From NCBI RefSeq assembly GCF_002276225.1, contig NZ_NQNY01000010.1, forward strand, positions 1 through 50,274: DNA of 50,274 nucleotides, given 5' to 3'. The notes beneath the pieces were generated by a model that saw only the letters and a list, made by a program, of their open reading frames with translations, was not told the DNA's origin and made no database searches. Position 1 is the stretch's first letter; every line of letters begins with the position of its first letter. This DNA is from Mycoplasmopsis agassizii. Its GTDB lineage: Bacteria > Bacillota_I > Bacilli_A > Mycoplasmatales > Metamycoplasmataceae. Shown here piece after piece: positions 20,652 to 34,069 of this stretch. The translations under genes were made by a program, and so were the position numbers.

Positions 20652-22775
20652 ATGAGAGAAGTAATTTTTATTGAAGAAATTAATCAAAAAAACAACTTTT
20701 TGGTAGTTTCAAACGAAAATAAGGAAAAATTAACAATTAATTTATCAACAGAAAATAATGCAGAATTATTTGTTAATAAATCCTACTATTTTTTAGAATT
20801 TGAGTGAGATAACGAAAAGGAAAATAGTTATTTTTCAAAAGATAAAGGAATATTAATTTGAGTTAAAGATGATGAGTCGTTTTGGAACAACAAAGAAAAA
20901 TTGGCGAAAAGTGATTTTGATAGAAAAAAAGGGGCATATTTTGATTATGTTGTGGCAGCCATAAATAAACTAAGGCTTATTAAAAAGGAAGAAATTTCTA
21001 AATTTCAAAATAAAGAAGTAAAAAATCTACTTAAATATACAGGTTTAAGCAAATACGAAGAAGATTTTGGTGATAACTTCTTTTTTTTGTATTTACGAGC
21101 AATTCGCTATATTTCAAATTCAATTAAAAGAAACTTTTTTTCATTAAACAATCCTTACAGATTAAAAGAAGTTTTTCCAGGTAGTTTTTGATTCGCTGAT
21201 CTAGATAAATTTTATTTAGATGTTATGTGAGGTGATTTCGATAGTGATTTAAGAAGATTTGAAGTTATAAACAATTCACTTCAAAAACTAGAAAGAAATA
21301 ATGACACAATTTTAAAAAAAACTAAAATAATTGATGATATCAAAAATAATCACGAGGTAGACTTTGATGAAAGCGACGACATTTTTTATGATTTATTAAA
21401 TAAAAAAATAATTATTCAAATAGATAATGAAAGAGTAACAAGAATCGAAACTTACAAAAAAGAAATGTTCATCTATCATAAAATTAAAAAAATTTCTGAA
21501 GATGACAACACGCCTATTTTATGAAAAGATACATCTAGTAATAATTTTTATTCTAAGGCACAAAGAGAAGCTATTAGCAAAAGTTTAGAAAATAATTTTT
21601 GAATTATTTCAGGTTTTCCTGGAACAGGAAAAAGCACAATAATAAAAGAAATATTAAATCAAGTTTTAGATAATGGATTATATTCTGAATCAGAAATCGC
21701 AATTGTTACACCAACAGGAAAAGCATCTTCACAACTTTCTCAAAAAATTAATTATAGAAGTAAAACAATTCATAGTTTTTTCGATCTGTTAGCAAAAGAA
21801 GATGAAGATGAGTTTGATTATGGGTTTGTCAAATTTTTAATTATCGACGAATTTAGTATGGTAGAACTTAATGTTCTTTATGATGTTTTAGAAAAATTAG
21901 ATAACTTAGAAAAAATTGTTTTCGTAGGCGATGAAAATCAATTACCTGCAATTGGTTCAGGAAATTTAATGCAAGATTTAATTAATCTTTTTCCTGAAAA
22001 TGTTTCTAAATTAAAAGAAAATTTCAGAAGCAAAACAAAACAAGATGTATTTGATTTTTTTAATCATATCAATAATTCAAGTATTAATTTTACAAATTTA
22101 AAAAACGTGTTTTTTGTTGAATCAAGCGATGATGAATTATTCGAAACGTTAATAGATATTTATATGAATAAAACTAGAGATACAAATAATTTTGACAAAG
22201 AAATTATTATACCTTTAAGAAATAAAGATTTTGGTTCAAATAAATTTAATGAACTTTTAGATGAGAGAATAAAACAAGAAAAAGATGAAAAAGAAATACT
22301 TGTTTTAAATAAAAGAAAATTTTCTGTTGGTGATAAAGTTATGCAAATGGTCAATGATTATGATAGACAAATTTTTAATGGTGAAATTGGTAAAATCGTT
22401 AAAATAATTAAAGATGAAAAGAATCCAAAAAATGAAAAAATAATAGTAGATTTTTTCAAAGAAGAAAGTAAAATTGAATTAACCAAAAACACAAGACAAG
22501 CTCTTAAAAATCTTGAAATATCTTATGCAAACACAGTTCATAAATATCAAGGAAGCGAAACTGATACAGTTATTTTTCCAGTTTCAAGACAGTATGCTTT
22601 TATGAATGAAAAGAAACTTTTATACACAGCATTATCAAGGGCTAAAGAAAAAATTATTTTAGTAGGAGACTTAAATTATTTTTTAAATAATTTAATTCCA
22701 AATTTAAAAGATAAAATAATTGATACAAATTTAAGAGAAAAATATTTAAAAGAAAGAGGCAAAAAATGAAATTAA
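20652..22775 (+). CDS. RecD-like DNA helicase (SF1, AAA family)
   Basis: A 707-residue superfamily 1 helicase of the RecD2/RecD-like type. The N-terminal 300 residues are poorly conserved. The helicase core has Walker A GFPGTGKST (about 321-329), motif Ia VTPTGKASSQLSQK, Walker B FLIIDEFSMV, motif III VGDENQLPAIGSG, the ENFRS stretch, and C-terminal TVHKYQGSETDTVIFP and LYTALSRAKEKIILVGD. The start ATG at 20652 has AAAGGA upstream. It ends at a TAA 10 bases inside the next gene, because the TGA at 22767-22769 is Trp. It diverges from dnaA across oriC. No RecB or RecC is in the window; RecD2 proteins act without them. Confidence 0.9.
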
Positions 22776-23323
22776 TTGTTGGACTAGGAAACCCTGGAAA
22801 AGAATACGAAAACACCAAGCATAATGCAGGTTTTATGGTTTTAGACTCTGTTGCAGCAAAATTAAATTTGAGTTTTAATAAAGAAAAATTTAATGGTGTT
22901 TTTTGCAAAGAAAAAGATTTTATATTAGCAAAACCTACTACATATATGAATAACTCTGGCGATTTTGTTGTTGCTATTAAAAATTTTTATAATATTGATA
23001 TAAGCGAAATTTTAATTGTTTATGATGACAAAGATTTCAAAGTTGGACAAGCTGTTTTCAAACCAAGGGGAAGTAGCGCAGGACAAAAAGGAATCAAAGA
23101 TATAATTAATAAATTAGGCACCGAAGAAATTAAAAGAATTAGAGTTGGAATTGGTCAACCCGATACATCAATGACAGATCATGTTTTAAGTCCTTTTGCT
23201 TCTGGTGAAAGAGAAAAATTTAATAAAGTAATTGATGCAGTTAGTGAGAATATTTTAACTTTTATATTTAATGATATGAAGGTTGTAGTTGATAGATTTA
23301 AAGATTTAAAAAAGGCAGAATAA
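22766..23323 (+). CDS. pth: Peptidyl-tRNA hydrolase
   Basis: A 185-residue cytoplasmic enzyme that frees tRNA from peptidyl-tRNA released by stalled ribosomes. It shows GLGNPGKEYENTKHNAGF at the N-terminus with the catalytic His in KHNAG, PTTYMNNSGD, and YDDKDFKVGQ with the conserved Asp. Length matches the family (185-195). The start overlaps the recD-like gene by 10 bases and the stop overlaps the tilS start as TAATG, so the three are translationally linked. Confidence 0.97.
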   Translation: MKLIVGLGNPGKEYENTKHNAGFMVLDSVAAKLNLSFNKEKFNGVFCKEKDFILAKPTTYMNNSGDFVVAIKNFYNIDISEILIVYDDKDFKVGQAVFKPRGSSAGQKGIKDIINKLGTEEIKRIRVGIGQPDTSMTDHVLSPFASGEREKFNKVIDAVSENILTFIFNDMKVVVDRFKDLKKAE

Positions 23324-24204
23324 TGTTTTTAATCGCTGTTTCTGGTGGTCCTGATTCAATGTATCTTTTGAACCATCTTTTTAAAAAACATGGCAGCAAA
23401 AAAATTGCAGTTGCTCATGTTAATTATTCAAAAAGAGAAACAGCAATTCGTGATCAAAAGATAGTTGAAAATTATTGCTATGAAAATAATATAAAACTTT
23501 TTATAAAAACTATTGATCCAAAAATATATAAATCAGAAGATTTTGAAAACACCAATTTTCAAAATTGAGCAAGGGAAATTAGATATAATTTTTTTTCTGA
23601 TTTGTATACAAAATATGATTTTAAAAAATTATATGTTGCTCATCATATTGATGATAATTTAGCAACTTATTTGTGACAAAAAAACAAAAAAAGAAACCCT
23701 TCGTTTTGAGGAATTAAAAAACAAAGAATTTTTAAAAATATGATTATAGAAAGACCATTATTAAAATTCAGCAAAAGTTTTATAATTAAAAAATTGGTTA
23801 AACAAAAAATTATTTTTGGTCACGATGAATCTAATGATTTAGATATTTATACGAGAAACAAAAACAACAAAATAATTTCAGAGAATTATTTTTTAAAAAT
23901 TAAATTAATAATTGAATTATTTTTTAGAAACTTTTTAAAATATTTTGAAAATAAAAAAATCGATTCTATTTATAATAATTGATCAGGCGAAAATTATTCA
24001 ATTCAGTTTTTTAAAAGTGCTAAAAAACAAAAACAAATATTATTTAAATTTATTTATGAGAACCTAGAAAATGTTAACCTTTCTAATCAAAAACTTGAAA
24101 GTATGGTTGGTTATGTAGTGGCTTTCAACAACGAAAGCAAAAGCTATAAAATCGATAAAAATCATTTCTTGTATAAAAAAAACAAAACTTTAAAAATTAG
24201 TTAA
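23323..24204 (+). CDS. tilS: tRNA(Ile)-lysidine synthetase
   Basis: A 293-residue PP-loop ATPase that converts C34 of the AUA-reading tRNA-Ile to lysidine. The P-loop motif SGGPDSM is at residues 6-12; VAHVNYSKR and the AHHIDDNLATYL stretch follow. NTNFQNWAREIRY is a family hallmark, with its Trp encoded by TGA. The protein is short compared with the 430-residue enzymes of other bacteria and lacks most of the C-terminal domains, as in other mycoplasmas. The start shares a base with the pth stop. Confidence 0.94.
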
Positions 24205-24263
24205 TTAATATATAATTTAAACCGTTTTAAAATACTAGACTTATATAAAAAAACAGGAGCGTA

Positions 24264-26312
24264 ATGAAAAATCCAAAGAAAAAATTAAAATTCAGTTGAT
24301 TTTGAGCAATTTTCTTAATCATTGTTGCTGCTTGAATTATTTGAGGGCTTGTTATGCATTTTACAAGTATCGAATACAGATACCCAATTGAAAGTGCAAG
24401 TAAGTTTCAAAATGACTTAATTAATGCAGCCCGAAGCACAACTGACGATATTTATTTTAGTCAGATTCAATTCCAAAATCAATATCAAAATCTGATTGTT
24501 ACATACATTAGTGGTAATCAAACATTTTCATATCGAGTTGGAGCAAGTAGCCAAATCTTCCAATTCTATACAACTGCAGAAATTGGTCAAGCAGTCGCTG
24601 ACCAAATTGGAAACGGAACAACTGCAACAACACTTTGATGAAATGTCTTGCAGTCAGCAAGTACATCAGTTAATTCAAATGGTGGTGGAGCAAATTACAA
24701 TTCGCTAGGTGCTCTTTCAGCTTTACCTGAAAACCCTGCATTATCAATTTTTAGAAGTTTATTACCTATCTTAATAATTGCTGCGCTATTTATTTTCTAT
24801 TTAAGAATCCAAATGTCTGCACAAAGCGGTGCTGGTGGTGGATTATTCAATCCAGGGAAAAACCAAGCTATTCTTATTAAGAGTGATAAAACTTTTAAAG
24901 ATATAGCTGGTAATTCAGAAGCAATTGAAGAAGTTGCCGAATTAGTAGACTATTTAAAAAATCCTAAGAAATATTCAGCAAGTGGTGCACGTTTTCCTAA
25001 AGGGATCTTATTAGGAGGTCCTCCTGGAACAGGTAAAACTTTATTAGCAAAAGCAACAGCTGGTGAAGCTAATGTTCCCTTCTTCTTCATTTCAGCTTCA
25101 GGATTTGTTGAATTATACGTAGGGCTTGGAGCTAAACGTGTGCGCGAAATGTTTAAAGAAGCACGTAAAGAAAGCCCCGCAATTATCTTTATTGATGAGC
25201 TTGATGCTATCGGTCGTAGCCGTGGTTCAGGAATTGGTGGAGGAAATGACGAAAGAGAACAAACTCTGAATCAAATCCTTGTAGAAATGGATGGAATTAC
25301 AGAAAACTCTGGAATTCTAATCATGGCTGCAACCAATAGAACAGATGTGCTTGACCCTGCTTTATTAAGGCCGGGGCGTTTCGATAGAAACATTTTAGTA
25401 GGTTTACCTGATATTAAAGAGCGTGAAGAAATTCTAAAACTACATGCTAAAGGTAAACGTTTATCAAAAGACATCGACTTATCAAGAGTTGCTAAAAGAA
25501 CTCCAGGATTTTCTGGTGCTCAATTAGAAAACGTTGTTAATGAAGCAGCTTTATTATCTGTTAGAGAAAAAACAGGTGTTATTACTACATCACAAATTGA
25601 TGAAGGTATTGACCGTGTTATGTCTGGACCAGCTAAGAAAAATAGAGTTATTTCTAGAGAAGAACTGACTTCAATTGCTTACCACGAAGCAGGACACGCT
25701 GTTGTTGGTATTAAAATGGCTGGAGGGAATAAAGTTCAAAAAATTACTATTATTCCCCGCGGTAATGCAGGTGGATATAACTTAATGCTTCCTGAAACTG
25801 AAAAGTATAATGCTTCTAAAAAGGAATTAAAAGCAATGATCGCCTCATTTATGGGTGGTCGTAGTGCTGAAGAAATTATCTACGGAAAAGACAACGTCTC
25901 TACAGGCGGAGCAGATGACTTTGCTAAAGCAACTAAAATAGCTAGAAGAATGGTTACTGAATGAGGTATGTCACCTCTAGGACCTATTAAGTATGAAGAA
26001 GATACTGAAAATCCATTCTTGGGTAGAGATATTGCTAAAGGTAGTTTCTCATCAAAAATAGCTCACGAAATCGATGTCGAAGTTCGTAAATTGATTTCTG
26101 AAGGTGAAACAGAAGCTTTAAGAATTATTAAAGAAAACCTTCAACTATTAGAACTTATTAAAGAAGCTCTGCTTAAAAATGAAACCATTGTAGCTGAAGA
26201 AATCGACTATATTGCAAAACATTTACAATTACCTCCTGAAAATAAAGAAGAAACTAAAAAAGCAGCAGAAAAAAAATCTTTAGATGATCTAATCTCAGAA
26301 ACAACTGAATAA
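24264..26312 (+). CDS. ftsH: ATP-dependent zinc metalloprotease FtsH
   Basis: A 682-residue membrane-anchored AAA protease that degrades unstable and misassembled membrane proteins. The N-terminus has a membrane segment rich in Trp from TGA codons (about 11-31), an extracytoplasmic part, and a second membrane segment (about 165-185). The AAA module has Walker A GGPPGTGKT (about 251), Walker B IIFIDELDAIG, and the second region of homology around TNRTDVLDPALLRPGRFDR. The zinc site HEAGH is at 474-478. Several TGA codons would split it under the standard code. AGGAG precedes the ATG. A terminator follows. Confidence 0.98.
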
Positions 26313-26324
26313 CAAAAAACACTA

Positions 26325-26355
26325 AAATCTGTCTTTCAAAGACAGGTTTTTTAAT
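26325..26355 (+). terminator. Terminator downstream of ftsH
   Basis: CTGTCTT (26329-26335) pairs with AAGACAG (26339-26345) around a three-base loop, followed by GTTTTTTAATTTTTT. Confidence 0.85.
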
Positions 26356-26401
26356 TTTTTAAGATTTTACAGACTTTTAAAGCGTTAAATAAAGACTATT
26401 T

Positions 26402-26524
26402 AAAACTTGAAAAAGTTTCAAGTTTTAAAAAATAAGGAAAAATATTTTTTCGCTTGCTTATAAGATTTTTTAGTAAAATGTAGTAACCCTTAAAGGTAAA
26501 ACTTTTAAGCAGGAGATATTATTT
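26402..26524 (+). promoter_or_regulatory. Inverted repeat and likely promoter of the giant ABC operon
   Basis: AAAACTTGAAA and TTTCAAGTTTT form an 11-bp inverted repeat with a three-base loop (26402-26426). A -10-like TAAAAT lies at 26474-26479, with only a weak -35 candidate (TTGCTT, 26454). A small CTTAAA/TTTAAG hairpin and the AGGAG ribosome binding site follow. The 11-bp repeat has no T-run and looks more like an operator than a terminator. Confidence 0.5.
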
Positions 26525-29500
26525 ATGAAGAGGCTTTTCAAGGAAATTTTTCGCTCGATAAAAAATAGCAAGGTTGTTGTCATTGGTATTTCAGTCCTTG
26601 TTTTCCTATCAAGTTTAATCTTCACTCTTTTTTGAGATGTACGTAATGCCTATCAAAGCCAACTAGATTCATATACTAGTGTCAGCCGTTTACAAGATTT
26701 AACAGTGGATTTATCAGTTGAAAGTGCTGGACGTACTCCTTCACAAGGAACGTTTAATGAAAGTGTAACGACTTATTCTTTAACAAACCCTTCTGCAGAA
26801 ACTAACTTTTTAGATTTTTCAGGTGACTATATTTTAGCCACAGAACTTTTTCCTGCCGCACCCATTAATAAATATATTAATGCCACAGTTTTTAAAGACT
26901 TATATAATTCAGTTGCAAATACTGAACAAATTTCAATCAACTATACAGATAATCAGATCATTATTTCTGATTTAGGTTATTCAATTGCTCTGTACAACAA
27001 AGTTGGCGAGCAATATGTCAGAGAAACTATTAATAATACTATTAATAGTAGTGATGTCTTTACTTTTGATAAAGAAACTAATTTAAACTTAGTTTCTAGA
27101 ATTAATACAGGACAGGATAACGTTGCTTTTTTAAGTAATTTAGGCTCTTTATTTATAAACGCTGTTACTAAAGAAGCAACAACCGATACTGCTAAAGCAC
27201 ATCAATGAGAAAGTAGAGGAGAACTCTATGTTATTGATTCACAAAACCTAGCACGCTTACTAGGTTTTAGTGAAAGAGAAGCAAATAGTGGCTACTATTT
27301 TTTAGATTCAAATATAACTCCACAGATCAAATTAACACCTAGTGTGCAGGTTGAAACTAATAGAACAACTATTAGTTTCGCTACAAAAATGAGTGGTAGT
27401 TTTTCTTTATCTTATTTAGGTAATGCAGTTATTGATCATACCTCAAATAGATACTATGAAGTCCTACCAGGAAGCTATGGTATTTCTGTTGAAAATATTA
27501 AAAAGATGCGTTCTGAACAACGTTTTCTACAACACAACTATAAATTAAATTATGATCCAAATGATACAACTGGATGAAGTGGTAACTATTTACAAGCAAT
27601 TGAATCTATCTTACAGAATGATGAACAAAAGAAATTAATTGAATCATTTCACTACTGAGAAAAAGTTCAAGTTATTTATTTGAACGGTGTTTTAAGTTCA
27701 ACAAATAAGGTTGTTTTAACTCGCCAAGATTTACAATCTTCAATTGTAAATCACAATCAAAATGAAACATCAATTGCAGAAATTGAGCACATTAGCGACC
27801 CACTTAATTTAGATGCTAAAGAATTTTCTGAATTAGTCAATGTCGATATTGCTAACCAAAGGCTAGCAATTATTGTTGATTTATCAAAAACAATTACTAA
27901 AAAAGCTTTAATTGATGAAGTCATCAAGAAAGTTGGTGCTGAAAACGTTGGAATTAGACAAACCATTTCTCACACCGAAATTGATAAAAATAAAGACAAA
28001 AGTGTTTCTTATGCTTTTGTCAATACAGGAGATAAAAACTTTACTATTGAAGGTGTTAATCAAAATGTAGGGCGTTTATATAATGAATATTTTAACCCCA
28101 CAAAGTTAAATACTGAATTCACACAAGATGATTTATTCTTCAAAAGTGATGAACTAGATTCCAATATTTCTGCATCTTTAACAAGAAGAGTGCTTTATAA
28201 TTACTATTTAGATCCTAACTATTTAGTAACTACAGTTCTATATGAACCTGTTTTAAGAGAAAACCCCGATGGTACTGTTTCAACTTTACCTAATCAAAAA
28301 ATTGTTGTTACTAAAGAACAACAAACCACCAGTTTGCAAAATCAAGGTGTAATTTCTGAAAAAGATAAATTTTATGCAGTTGTTAAAGAAGATAACAACT
28401 GAATTATTAGACCTCAAGAAGCAATGGATATGCAGGCTTTGACTAGTTTCTTTATTAATAATAAATTAACCATTGATTCTAAAACAATCAATGGTGCTTG
28501 AGCTAGAACAGATCCTGATAATTCTTACAGAATTACTTTGCCGCTTGTTGCTAGAGTTCCTTACCCTGAAGTTTTAAATGAAATCCTGACTACAGGTAAC
28601 TTTCCTACAATTGCTAATAACGTAACACAAGCAATTAGAAATAGTGCTCTATATGAAAACGGCTTTTTTACAGAACAATTTCTGGAAATTTTTATCAATA
28701 GTGCTTCAGTCGCTGCTAAAGCGAATCAAATTGAAAAACTACTTTCAGTAGGTAAAGCAAATTCAAATGTTTTTCCTAAGTTCTATATAGACATAATTTA
28801 CTATATGAACCATAATTATGGTTCTCATACTTTCCAAAACTTTATTAACAATATTTTAAGTCGCATGAAGGTAATGATTCAAGAACAAGGTGGAATAGAT
28901 GCTCAAAAGCAATATTTCCAAACACAAATTGAATCTTTATTAGAAGTTTTTAAAAGTTTTGGAGCTGATTTATTATCAATTTTACCTTTGAACATCACAA
29001 TTGAAGATATATTAAATTACACAGTTGACCCAATCGCAATGATTGACGGCTTAATGACAATTGTTAATGGTTTTGATGTTGATTCAGCAATTGCTGAAAT
29101 CAGAAATTGATATAGTGAAAACTGACAAAAAACCGTTGATGGCAAAGAAAATCTAATTTCTGATTTCAACATGTTAGTACCTTTTATTAGAAATGCTAAT
29201 CAAAATGAGATCAAAAACGGTTTGATAACTATCGTAAATAATATAGATTTTAATAAAATCTTAAACCCAGAATTAGATAGTTCAATTTATTCTAAACTTT
29301 CTGTTGATAAGTCAAATTTAGCAAATTTAAGAGCAGTTTTTAAAAGTATCAATGCAGGTAATAACTACAAAAATGTTAGTGAAGGTTTAATTGAATTAAT
29401 CAATATTTTCAACCTAGATGTATTCATAAGTGAATTAGAATCACGTGCAAAATGAGTTGATTTTTTTCAAGAAGATGATGAAAAACCTTATCGTTATTTT

Positions 29501-32500
29501 GGTGTAAAAACAACCGATGTTTTATCTTCGTTTATTGTTGCAGCAACTAAAATTTCATCAGACTTAACAGTTTCTAATAATGACATTTTAGTTAAAAATG
29601 CCATTATTAAGTTATTGAATTTATCAGATGCAGGAGAATTTAATGATCTTGCAGGTTATTTACCTTTATTAAAAAACGACAACAAGTTAGGTCTAGCAAG
29701 TTTATCTGCTTTAACAGAGCTTCAAGTAAGCACAAATGATTTACTTGCCGAATTAAATTTAATTTCAGCAAGGACTTTAACATCAACTCTGACTAATTCA
29801 GATATTCAAACTCTAAAAAATCAATTCCCTTTTATAACTAACTTTACAAAGGAAAACTATGAAGAAATTAGAAGTTATATTAGTTCATATAATGCTTTAA
29901 TTAGTTTATATGCCTTTGATAATAACTTCATTAATTTTGCTTCTTTAACAAACATTTTATTATCAAGCGAACCTGATAACGAAGTTTATAAACAAGCTAG
30001 AAATCAAGTTTTACAGGCAAATCCAGTTACTGCAACTAATCCTGATGGAAGCATAAATTATGGCTACGGTGAATCATTTGTTGACTTATTTAAATTTTTA
30101 GTTTACTTAAAATTAAAATCAAAAGATGCTGCAACATATGAAAGTGACTACAATAAATTAATTGCTTTATTTAGTAACGCAACAAAAAATAATAATACTA
30201 TTACTTTTAATTCTAGTTTTTTAAATACAATCAATAGCAAAAATTTATATAACGATATTGCTCAAAATATTAATCTAGGTGGCTTTAATATTTCGCTTGC
30301 TTTAGCAGCAAATAGAAAAGTAACACAGTCATTATTTGATGTTGCAAAACCTGATCAATCACTAATGGATTTTTTAAATTCATTAAGTGATGAAAGTAAA
30401 AACGCAATCAATGAAAATCAACAATCATTTGTTTCAATGCTTGCTTTATTAGCGAGTCTTTTAGAATATAATCCTAACGCTTTTGAAATTTTTACATCAA
30501 CAAGTAGACGTTCATTTTTAGGTATTATTAATGGTGCAAATTCTATTTTTAATCGTGATGAAAAGTTAAAAGAAATTTTAACTTTTAATATTGAAAATAG
30601 CATTAAAACAAGTGACCTTTTAGATAGAATTAACATCACATCTTTTTTACTTAATTCACTTGGAACCACTGTTTTACCTCAAGCTGTAATTTGATTTACT
30701 AGTGATTCAAAAATTAGTAAAGATGCAACTTTAGAAGAGAGAAAAAACAGAGCTAATTTAGCTTATTTATTAAACGATAAAATAATTAAATTTAATGAAT
30801 TAACTAACGAAGAATTAGACTTAATTACATCAATGATTTTCCCAGATGAAATGATGTCTAGTCCTGCAGAAACTAATGAAATTACAACCATTTTAATGGA
30901 CATAGATTATTTTAATAAAATTGGAATTTCTGCAGAAGGAGCAGCTTCTGATGAAAATAAATTTTTTGGTTTAAATATAAAAGAATTTATTTTTAATGCA
31001 TTAAATACAATCACTTATGAGCAAAGAAATAATTCATTAATTGTCTTTGAAGATGCTTCATCATATTTAGCTAAAGTAAATTTTGCTTATTTAAAAAATA
31101 ATAATTTAGCAGTCTATGAAGGTGACATTCCAACTGATGCATTGACCTTCAAAGAGTGATTAAATGCTAATGAAAAAGCTAATTGAATTTTAAATGTTGG
31201 TGGATCAAAATTTGTCATCATCGGAACTGAAACAACATCGGATTTTATCTATCCAGTTATTGATGAAAATAATATTCAAGTTGATACATCTACACAAGCA
31301 GTTGTATACCTAAATCAAAAAGGTTTTGACCGTGTAAAATCATTTGCATCTGGTGCTGTAAAAACCTTCATGTTAGTTAAAAATGAAACAGCAAAAACCG
31401 ATCAAGAAATTGTGGATGAAATTAACCAATATACAAGATCAAGTCAACAAGGTGATGGAACAGCAATTCAAAAATCATACCTTGCAAATCAAGTAGATCC
31501 ACTTAATCCAGAACGTTCTTTAAGAATACGTGCACCACGTGCAATTATTCGTGCAATTAATAATTTTAATTTATATTCTTTAATCATTTTAATTGTCTTA
31601 GTAAGTATTGTGTTCATCTTCGTTATTCGCAGATACATTCAGAAAAAATCAACTGTTTTAGGTATCCTAATTTCGCAAGGTTATACACCAATGCAAATAT
31701 CTTTATCATTAACCACTTTTGCCCTAATTACGGCTGTTGTAGGTGGTGTTTTAGGTTATATTTCAGGTCACTTTTTACAGTCTTATGTGATTCAATTATT
31801 CTCTAATTATTGGTCGATTCCAACTACCTTACAAACTTTCAATTTTGGCTCATTTATATTAACAATTATCCTTCCTATTTTAGCCATGTCAGCCTTCATC
31901 ATTTTGATTGCATTATGACAACTTAGAACAAAAAGTATTGACTTAATGTCAGGTATTTCTGAAGTTAAAATTAATTCGTTTACAAATTGATTTTATGTTC
32001 GTTTTAGAAAACGAAACATAAAAACTAAATATAATATTTCATTATTAATGAATAGTTTTTTCAAACTATTTTGATTAACAATTTCCTTTATTTTAACTAG
32101 TGTTGTAATCATGATTTCGATCTCTTCAAGCAACGTCTTTTCACGTGCTGCTGCTAAGACTTATGAAGACCGTCATTATAATTATAAAGTCGATTTAACA
32201 AGCCCCACAACTGAAGGTGGATTAATTAATCAAACGAATGCAAATTCACTTGAAAATTCACTCTATATGCCAATAGGTTATGCAGGTGAAGCTAACCTAG
32301 AATATAACGATTATTTTGCTCCAGGATATTCAATTGCAGTCAATGGAGAATTAAATCCTAACGGAACAATTAATGCTTCAAATAATGGTGTTCCAACAAT
32401 TGCTAATTCAAAAATTGTTACTAAATATGGAGCAAGCGTTGCAGTTAATATTGGGCTTAAAGTTAACCCTTGAGAATTAACTTATAATGTTTTACCTGAT

Positions 32501-34069
32501 ACACAAAAAACTAGAATAGATGAGATCACACAAAAAATAGGACCATTACTTTCTCAGACTCAATGAGATGATGAATCGACAATTAAATTAGTTAATGATG
32601 AAAATAATAGAAGCTATTTTGGCTCAATTGAAAGACCATTAAATTACTTCAATTATTACGCAGATTTAAATGGTGCAAATGGTATTTTTTATGAGCGTTG
32701 AAATGCTCTAGAAAAAAGATATATACCTGAATCAATTACTTCAGATTCAACATATATTGATAGTGGTAATGTTACTCATAAAGTTAGAGATTTATATCGC
32801 CAATTTTTAATTTCAGCTTATCAAAAATTATTTAGAAATCAAAATTTAAGTGATTATTTAATCATCTTCCAAGGAGTACTTTTTGATGACCGTTTTGATG
32901 AAACATTTACTTATGTTTCATCCAATTTAGATGGTAGTGCAATTAAGATAAATGGATACAAACCTAACTCAACATATTTAACTATTAAAGATGAATATGG
33001 TAATAATTTAATGGACAATGTTGTTAACTTTAAAACAGATGAAGAAAACGTTTATCCAGTAATTGTTAACGTAGTTAGTGCTGCTCGTTTTCACCTAGGA
33101 GTAGGCTCAACTTTTGATGCTCATATTACAAATCATAGCCAAAGATTTATTTCACAAATTAAGAATCAAAACATTAATACAAATGTCAAATTCAGAGTTG
33201 TAGGAATCAATGCTACTTATATTAATGATGAGTTTGTAACTTCACAAGAAATTGCTAATAAGTTAATCGGAATTGATTCAACTTCGGTTCAACAAGCATT
33301 TAATGGAATTTTAAGTAAACGTGATAACCCTGATCAAGTTACTGCTAGTTCTTCTCTATATTCAACCTCAGGTTATATGCCAGCCTTAACGGGATTCAAT
33401 TTTGATAATCAAAACCAAGTTTTTGATTATATCTTTGGAGCAAGTGGAACATTACAATCTAAAGGTGTGACTGAATCAGAAATCATTAGATGATTAGATC
33501 TTGATAATGTAAATTCATTAGCAGAAGTAAAAGCTAACCCAAACAATATCAGTTTAGCATTAAATAAATATGCTAGCCTTTATGAAAATTCGTTATATTC
33601 AACACTTGTAACAGAGATCACTAGTAAGGATATTGAAAGTGGGTTTACAGGTAATTTAACAAGTCTAATTAACAACGTTTTAAATAACGTTATCATTGCA
33701 AGTATTTTAATCTCAGTCATAATTTTGATTATTATCACCAACATTATGATTAGTGAAAACGAGCGAAATATAGCCCTTTTCTCAATTTTAGGGTACAATA
33801 CTAGGGAAAAAATTAGACTGTTTTTTGCAATTTTTGCTCCCGTAATTGGGATCGCAATCACGGTCGCCACATTTATTTCAATAGGTGCAATTGCAATTTT
33901 TAATAGGATATTGATCTCGTCTTCATCGTTAGCCTTACCTATTACAATTGTCTGGTGACATATCCTCTTGACAATGGTAGCAATTATCTTAATCTTGCTA
34001 GTCATGTCCACTTTAAGTTGAATTTGAATTAATAAAATAAAACCGATCATGATCATGAAAAGAGCCTAA
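26525..34069 (+). CDS. Giant FtsX-like ABC permease (first of pair)
   Basis: A 2514-residue membrane protein in a single frame with dozens of TGA-encoded Trp codons. An N-terminal membrane segment (about 17-37) is followed by an extracytoplasmic region of about 1640 residues. Then comes a first FtsX-type block (about 1685-1805) including RRYIQKKSTVLGILISQGYT, a membrane segment near 1843-1862, a second extracytoplasmic region, and a final FtsX block (about 2385-2510) with NERNIALFSILGYNTREK. The layout resembles MacB/LolC/FtsX permeases but with an enormous ectodomain. The start has AGGAG nine bases upstream. It adjoins the ATPase directly (TAA then ATG) and is a paralogue of the third gene. 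Substrate unknown; export or mechanotransmission at the membrane is inference. Confidence 0.88.
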
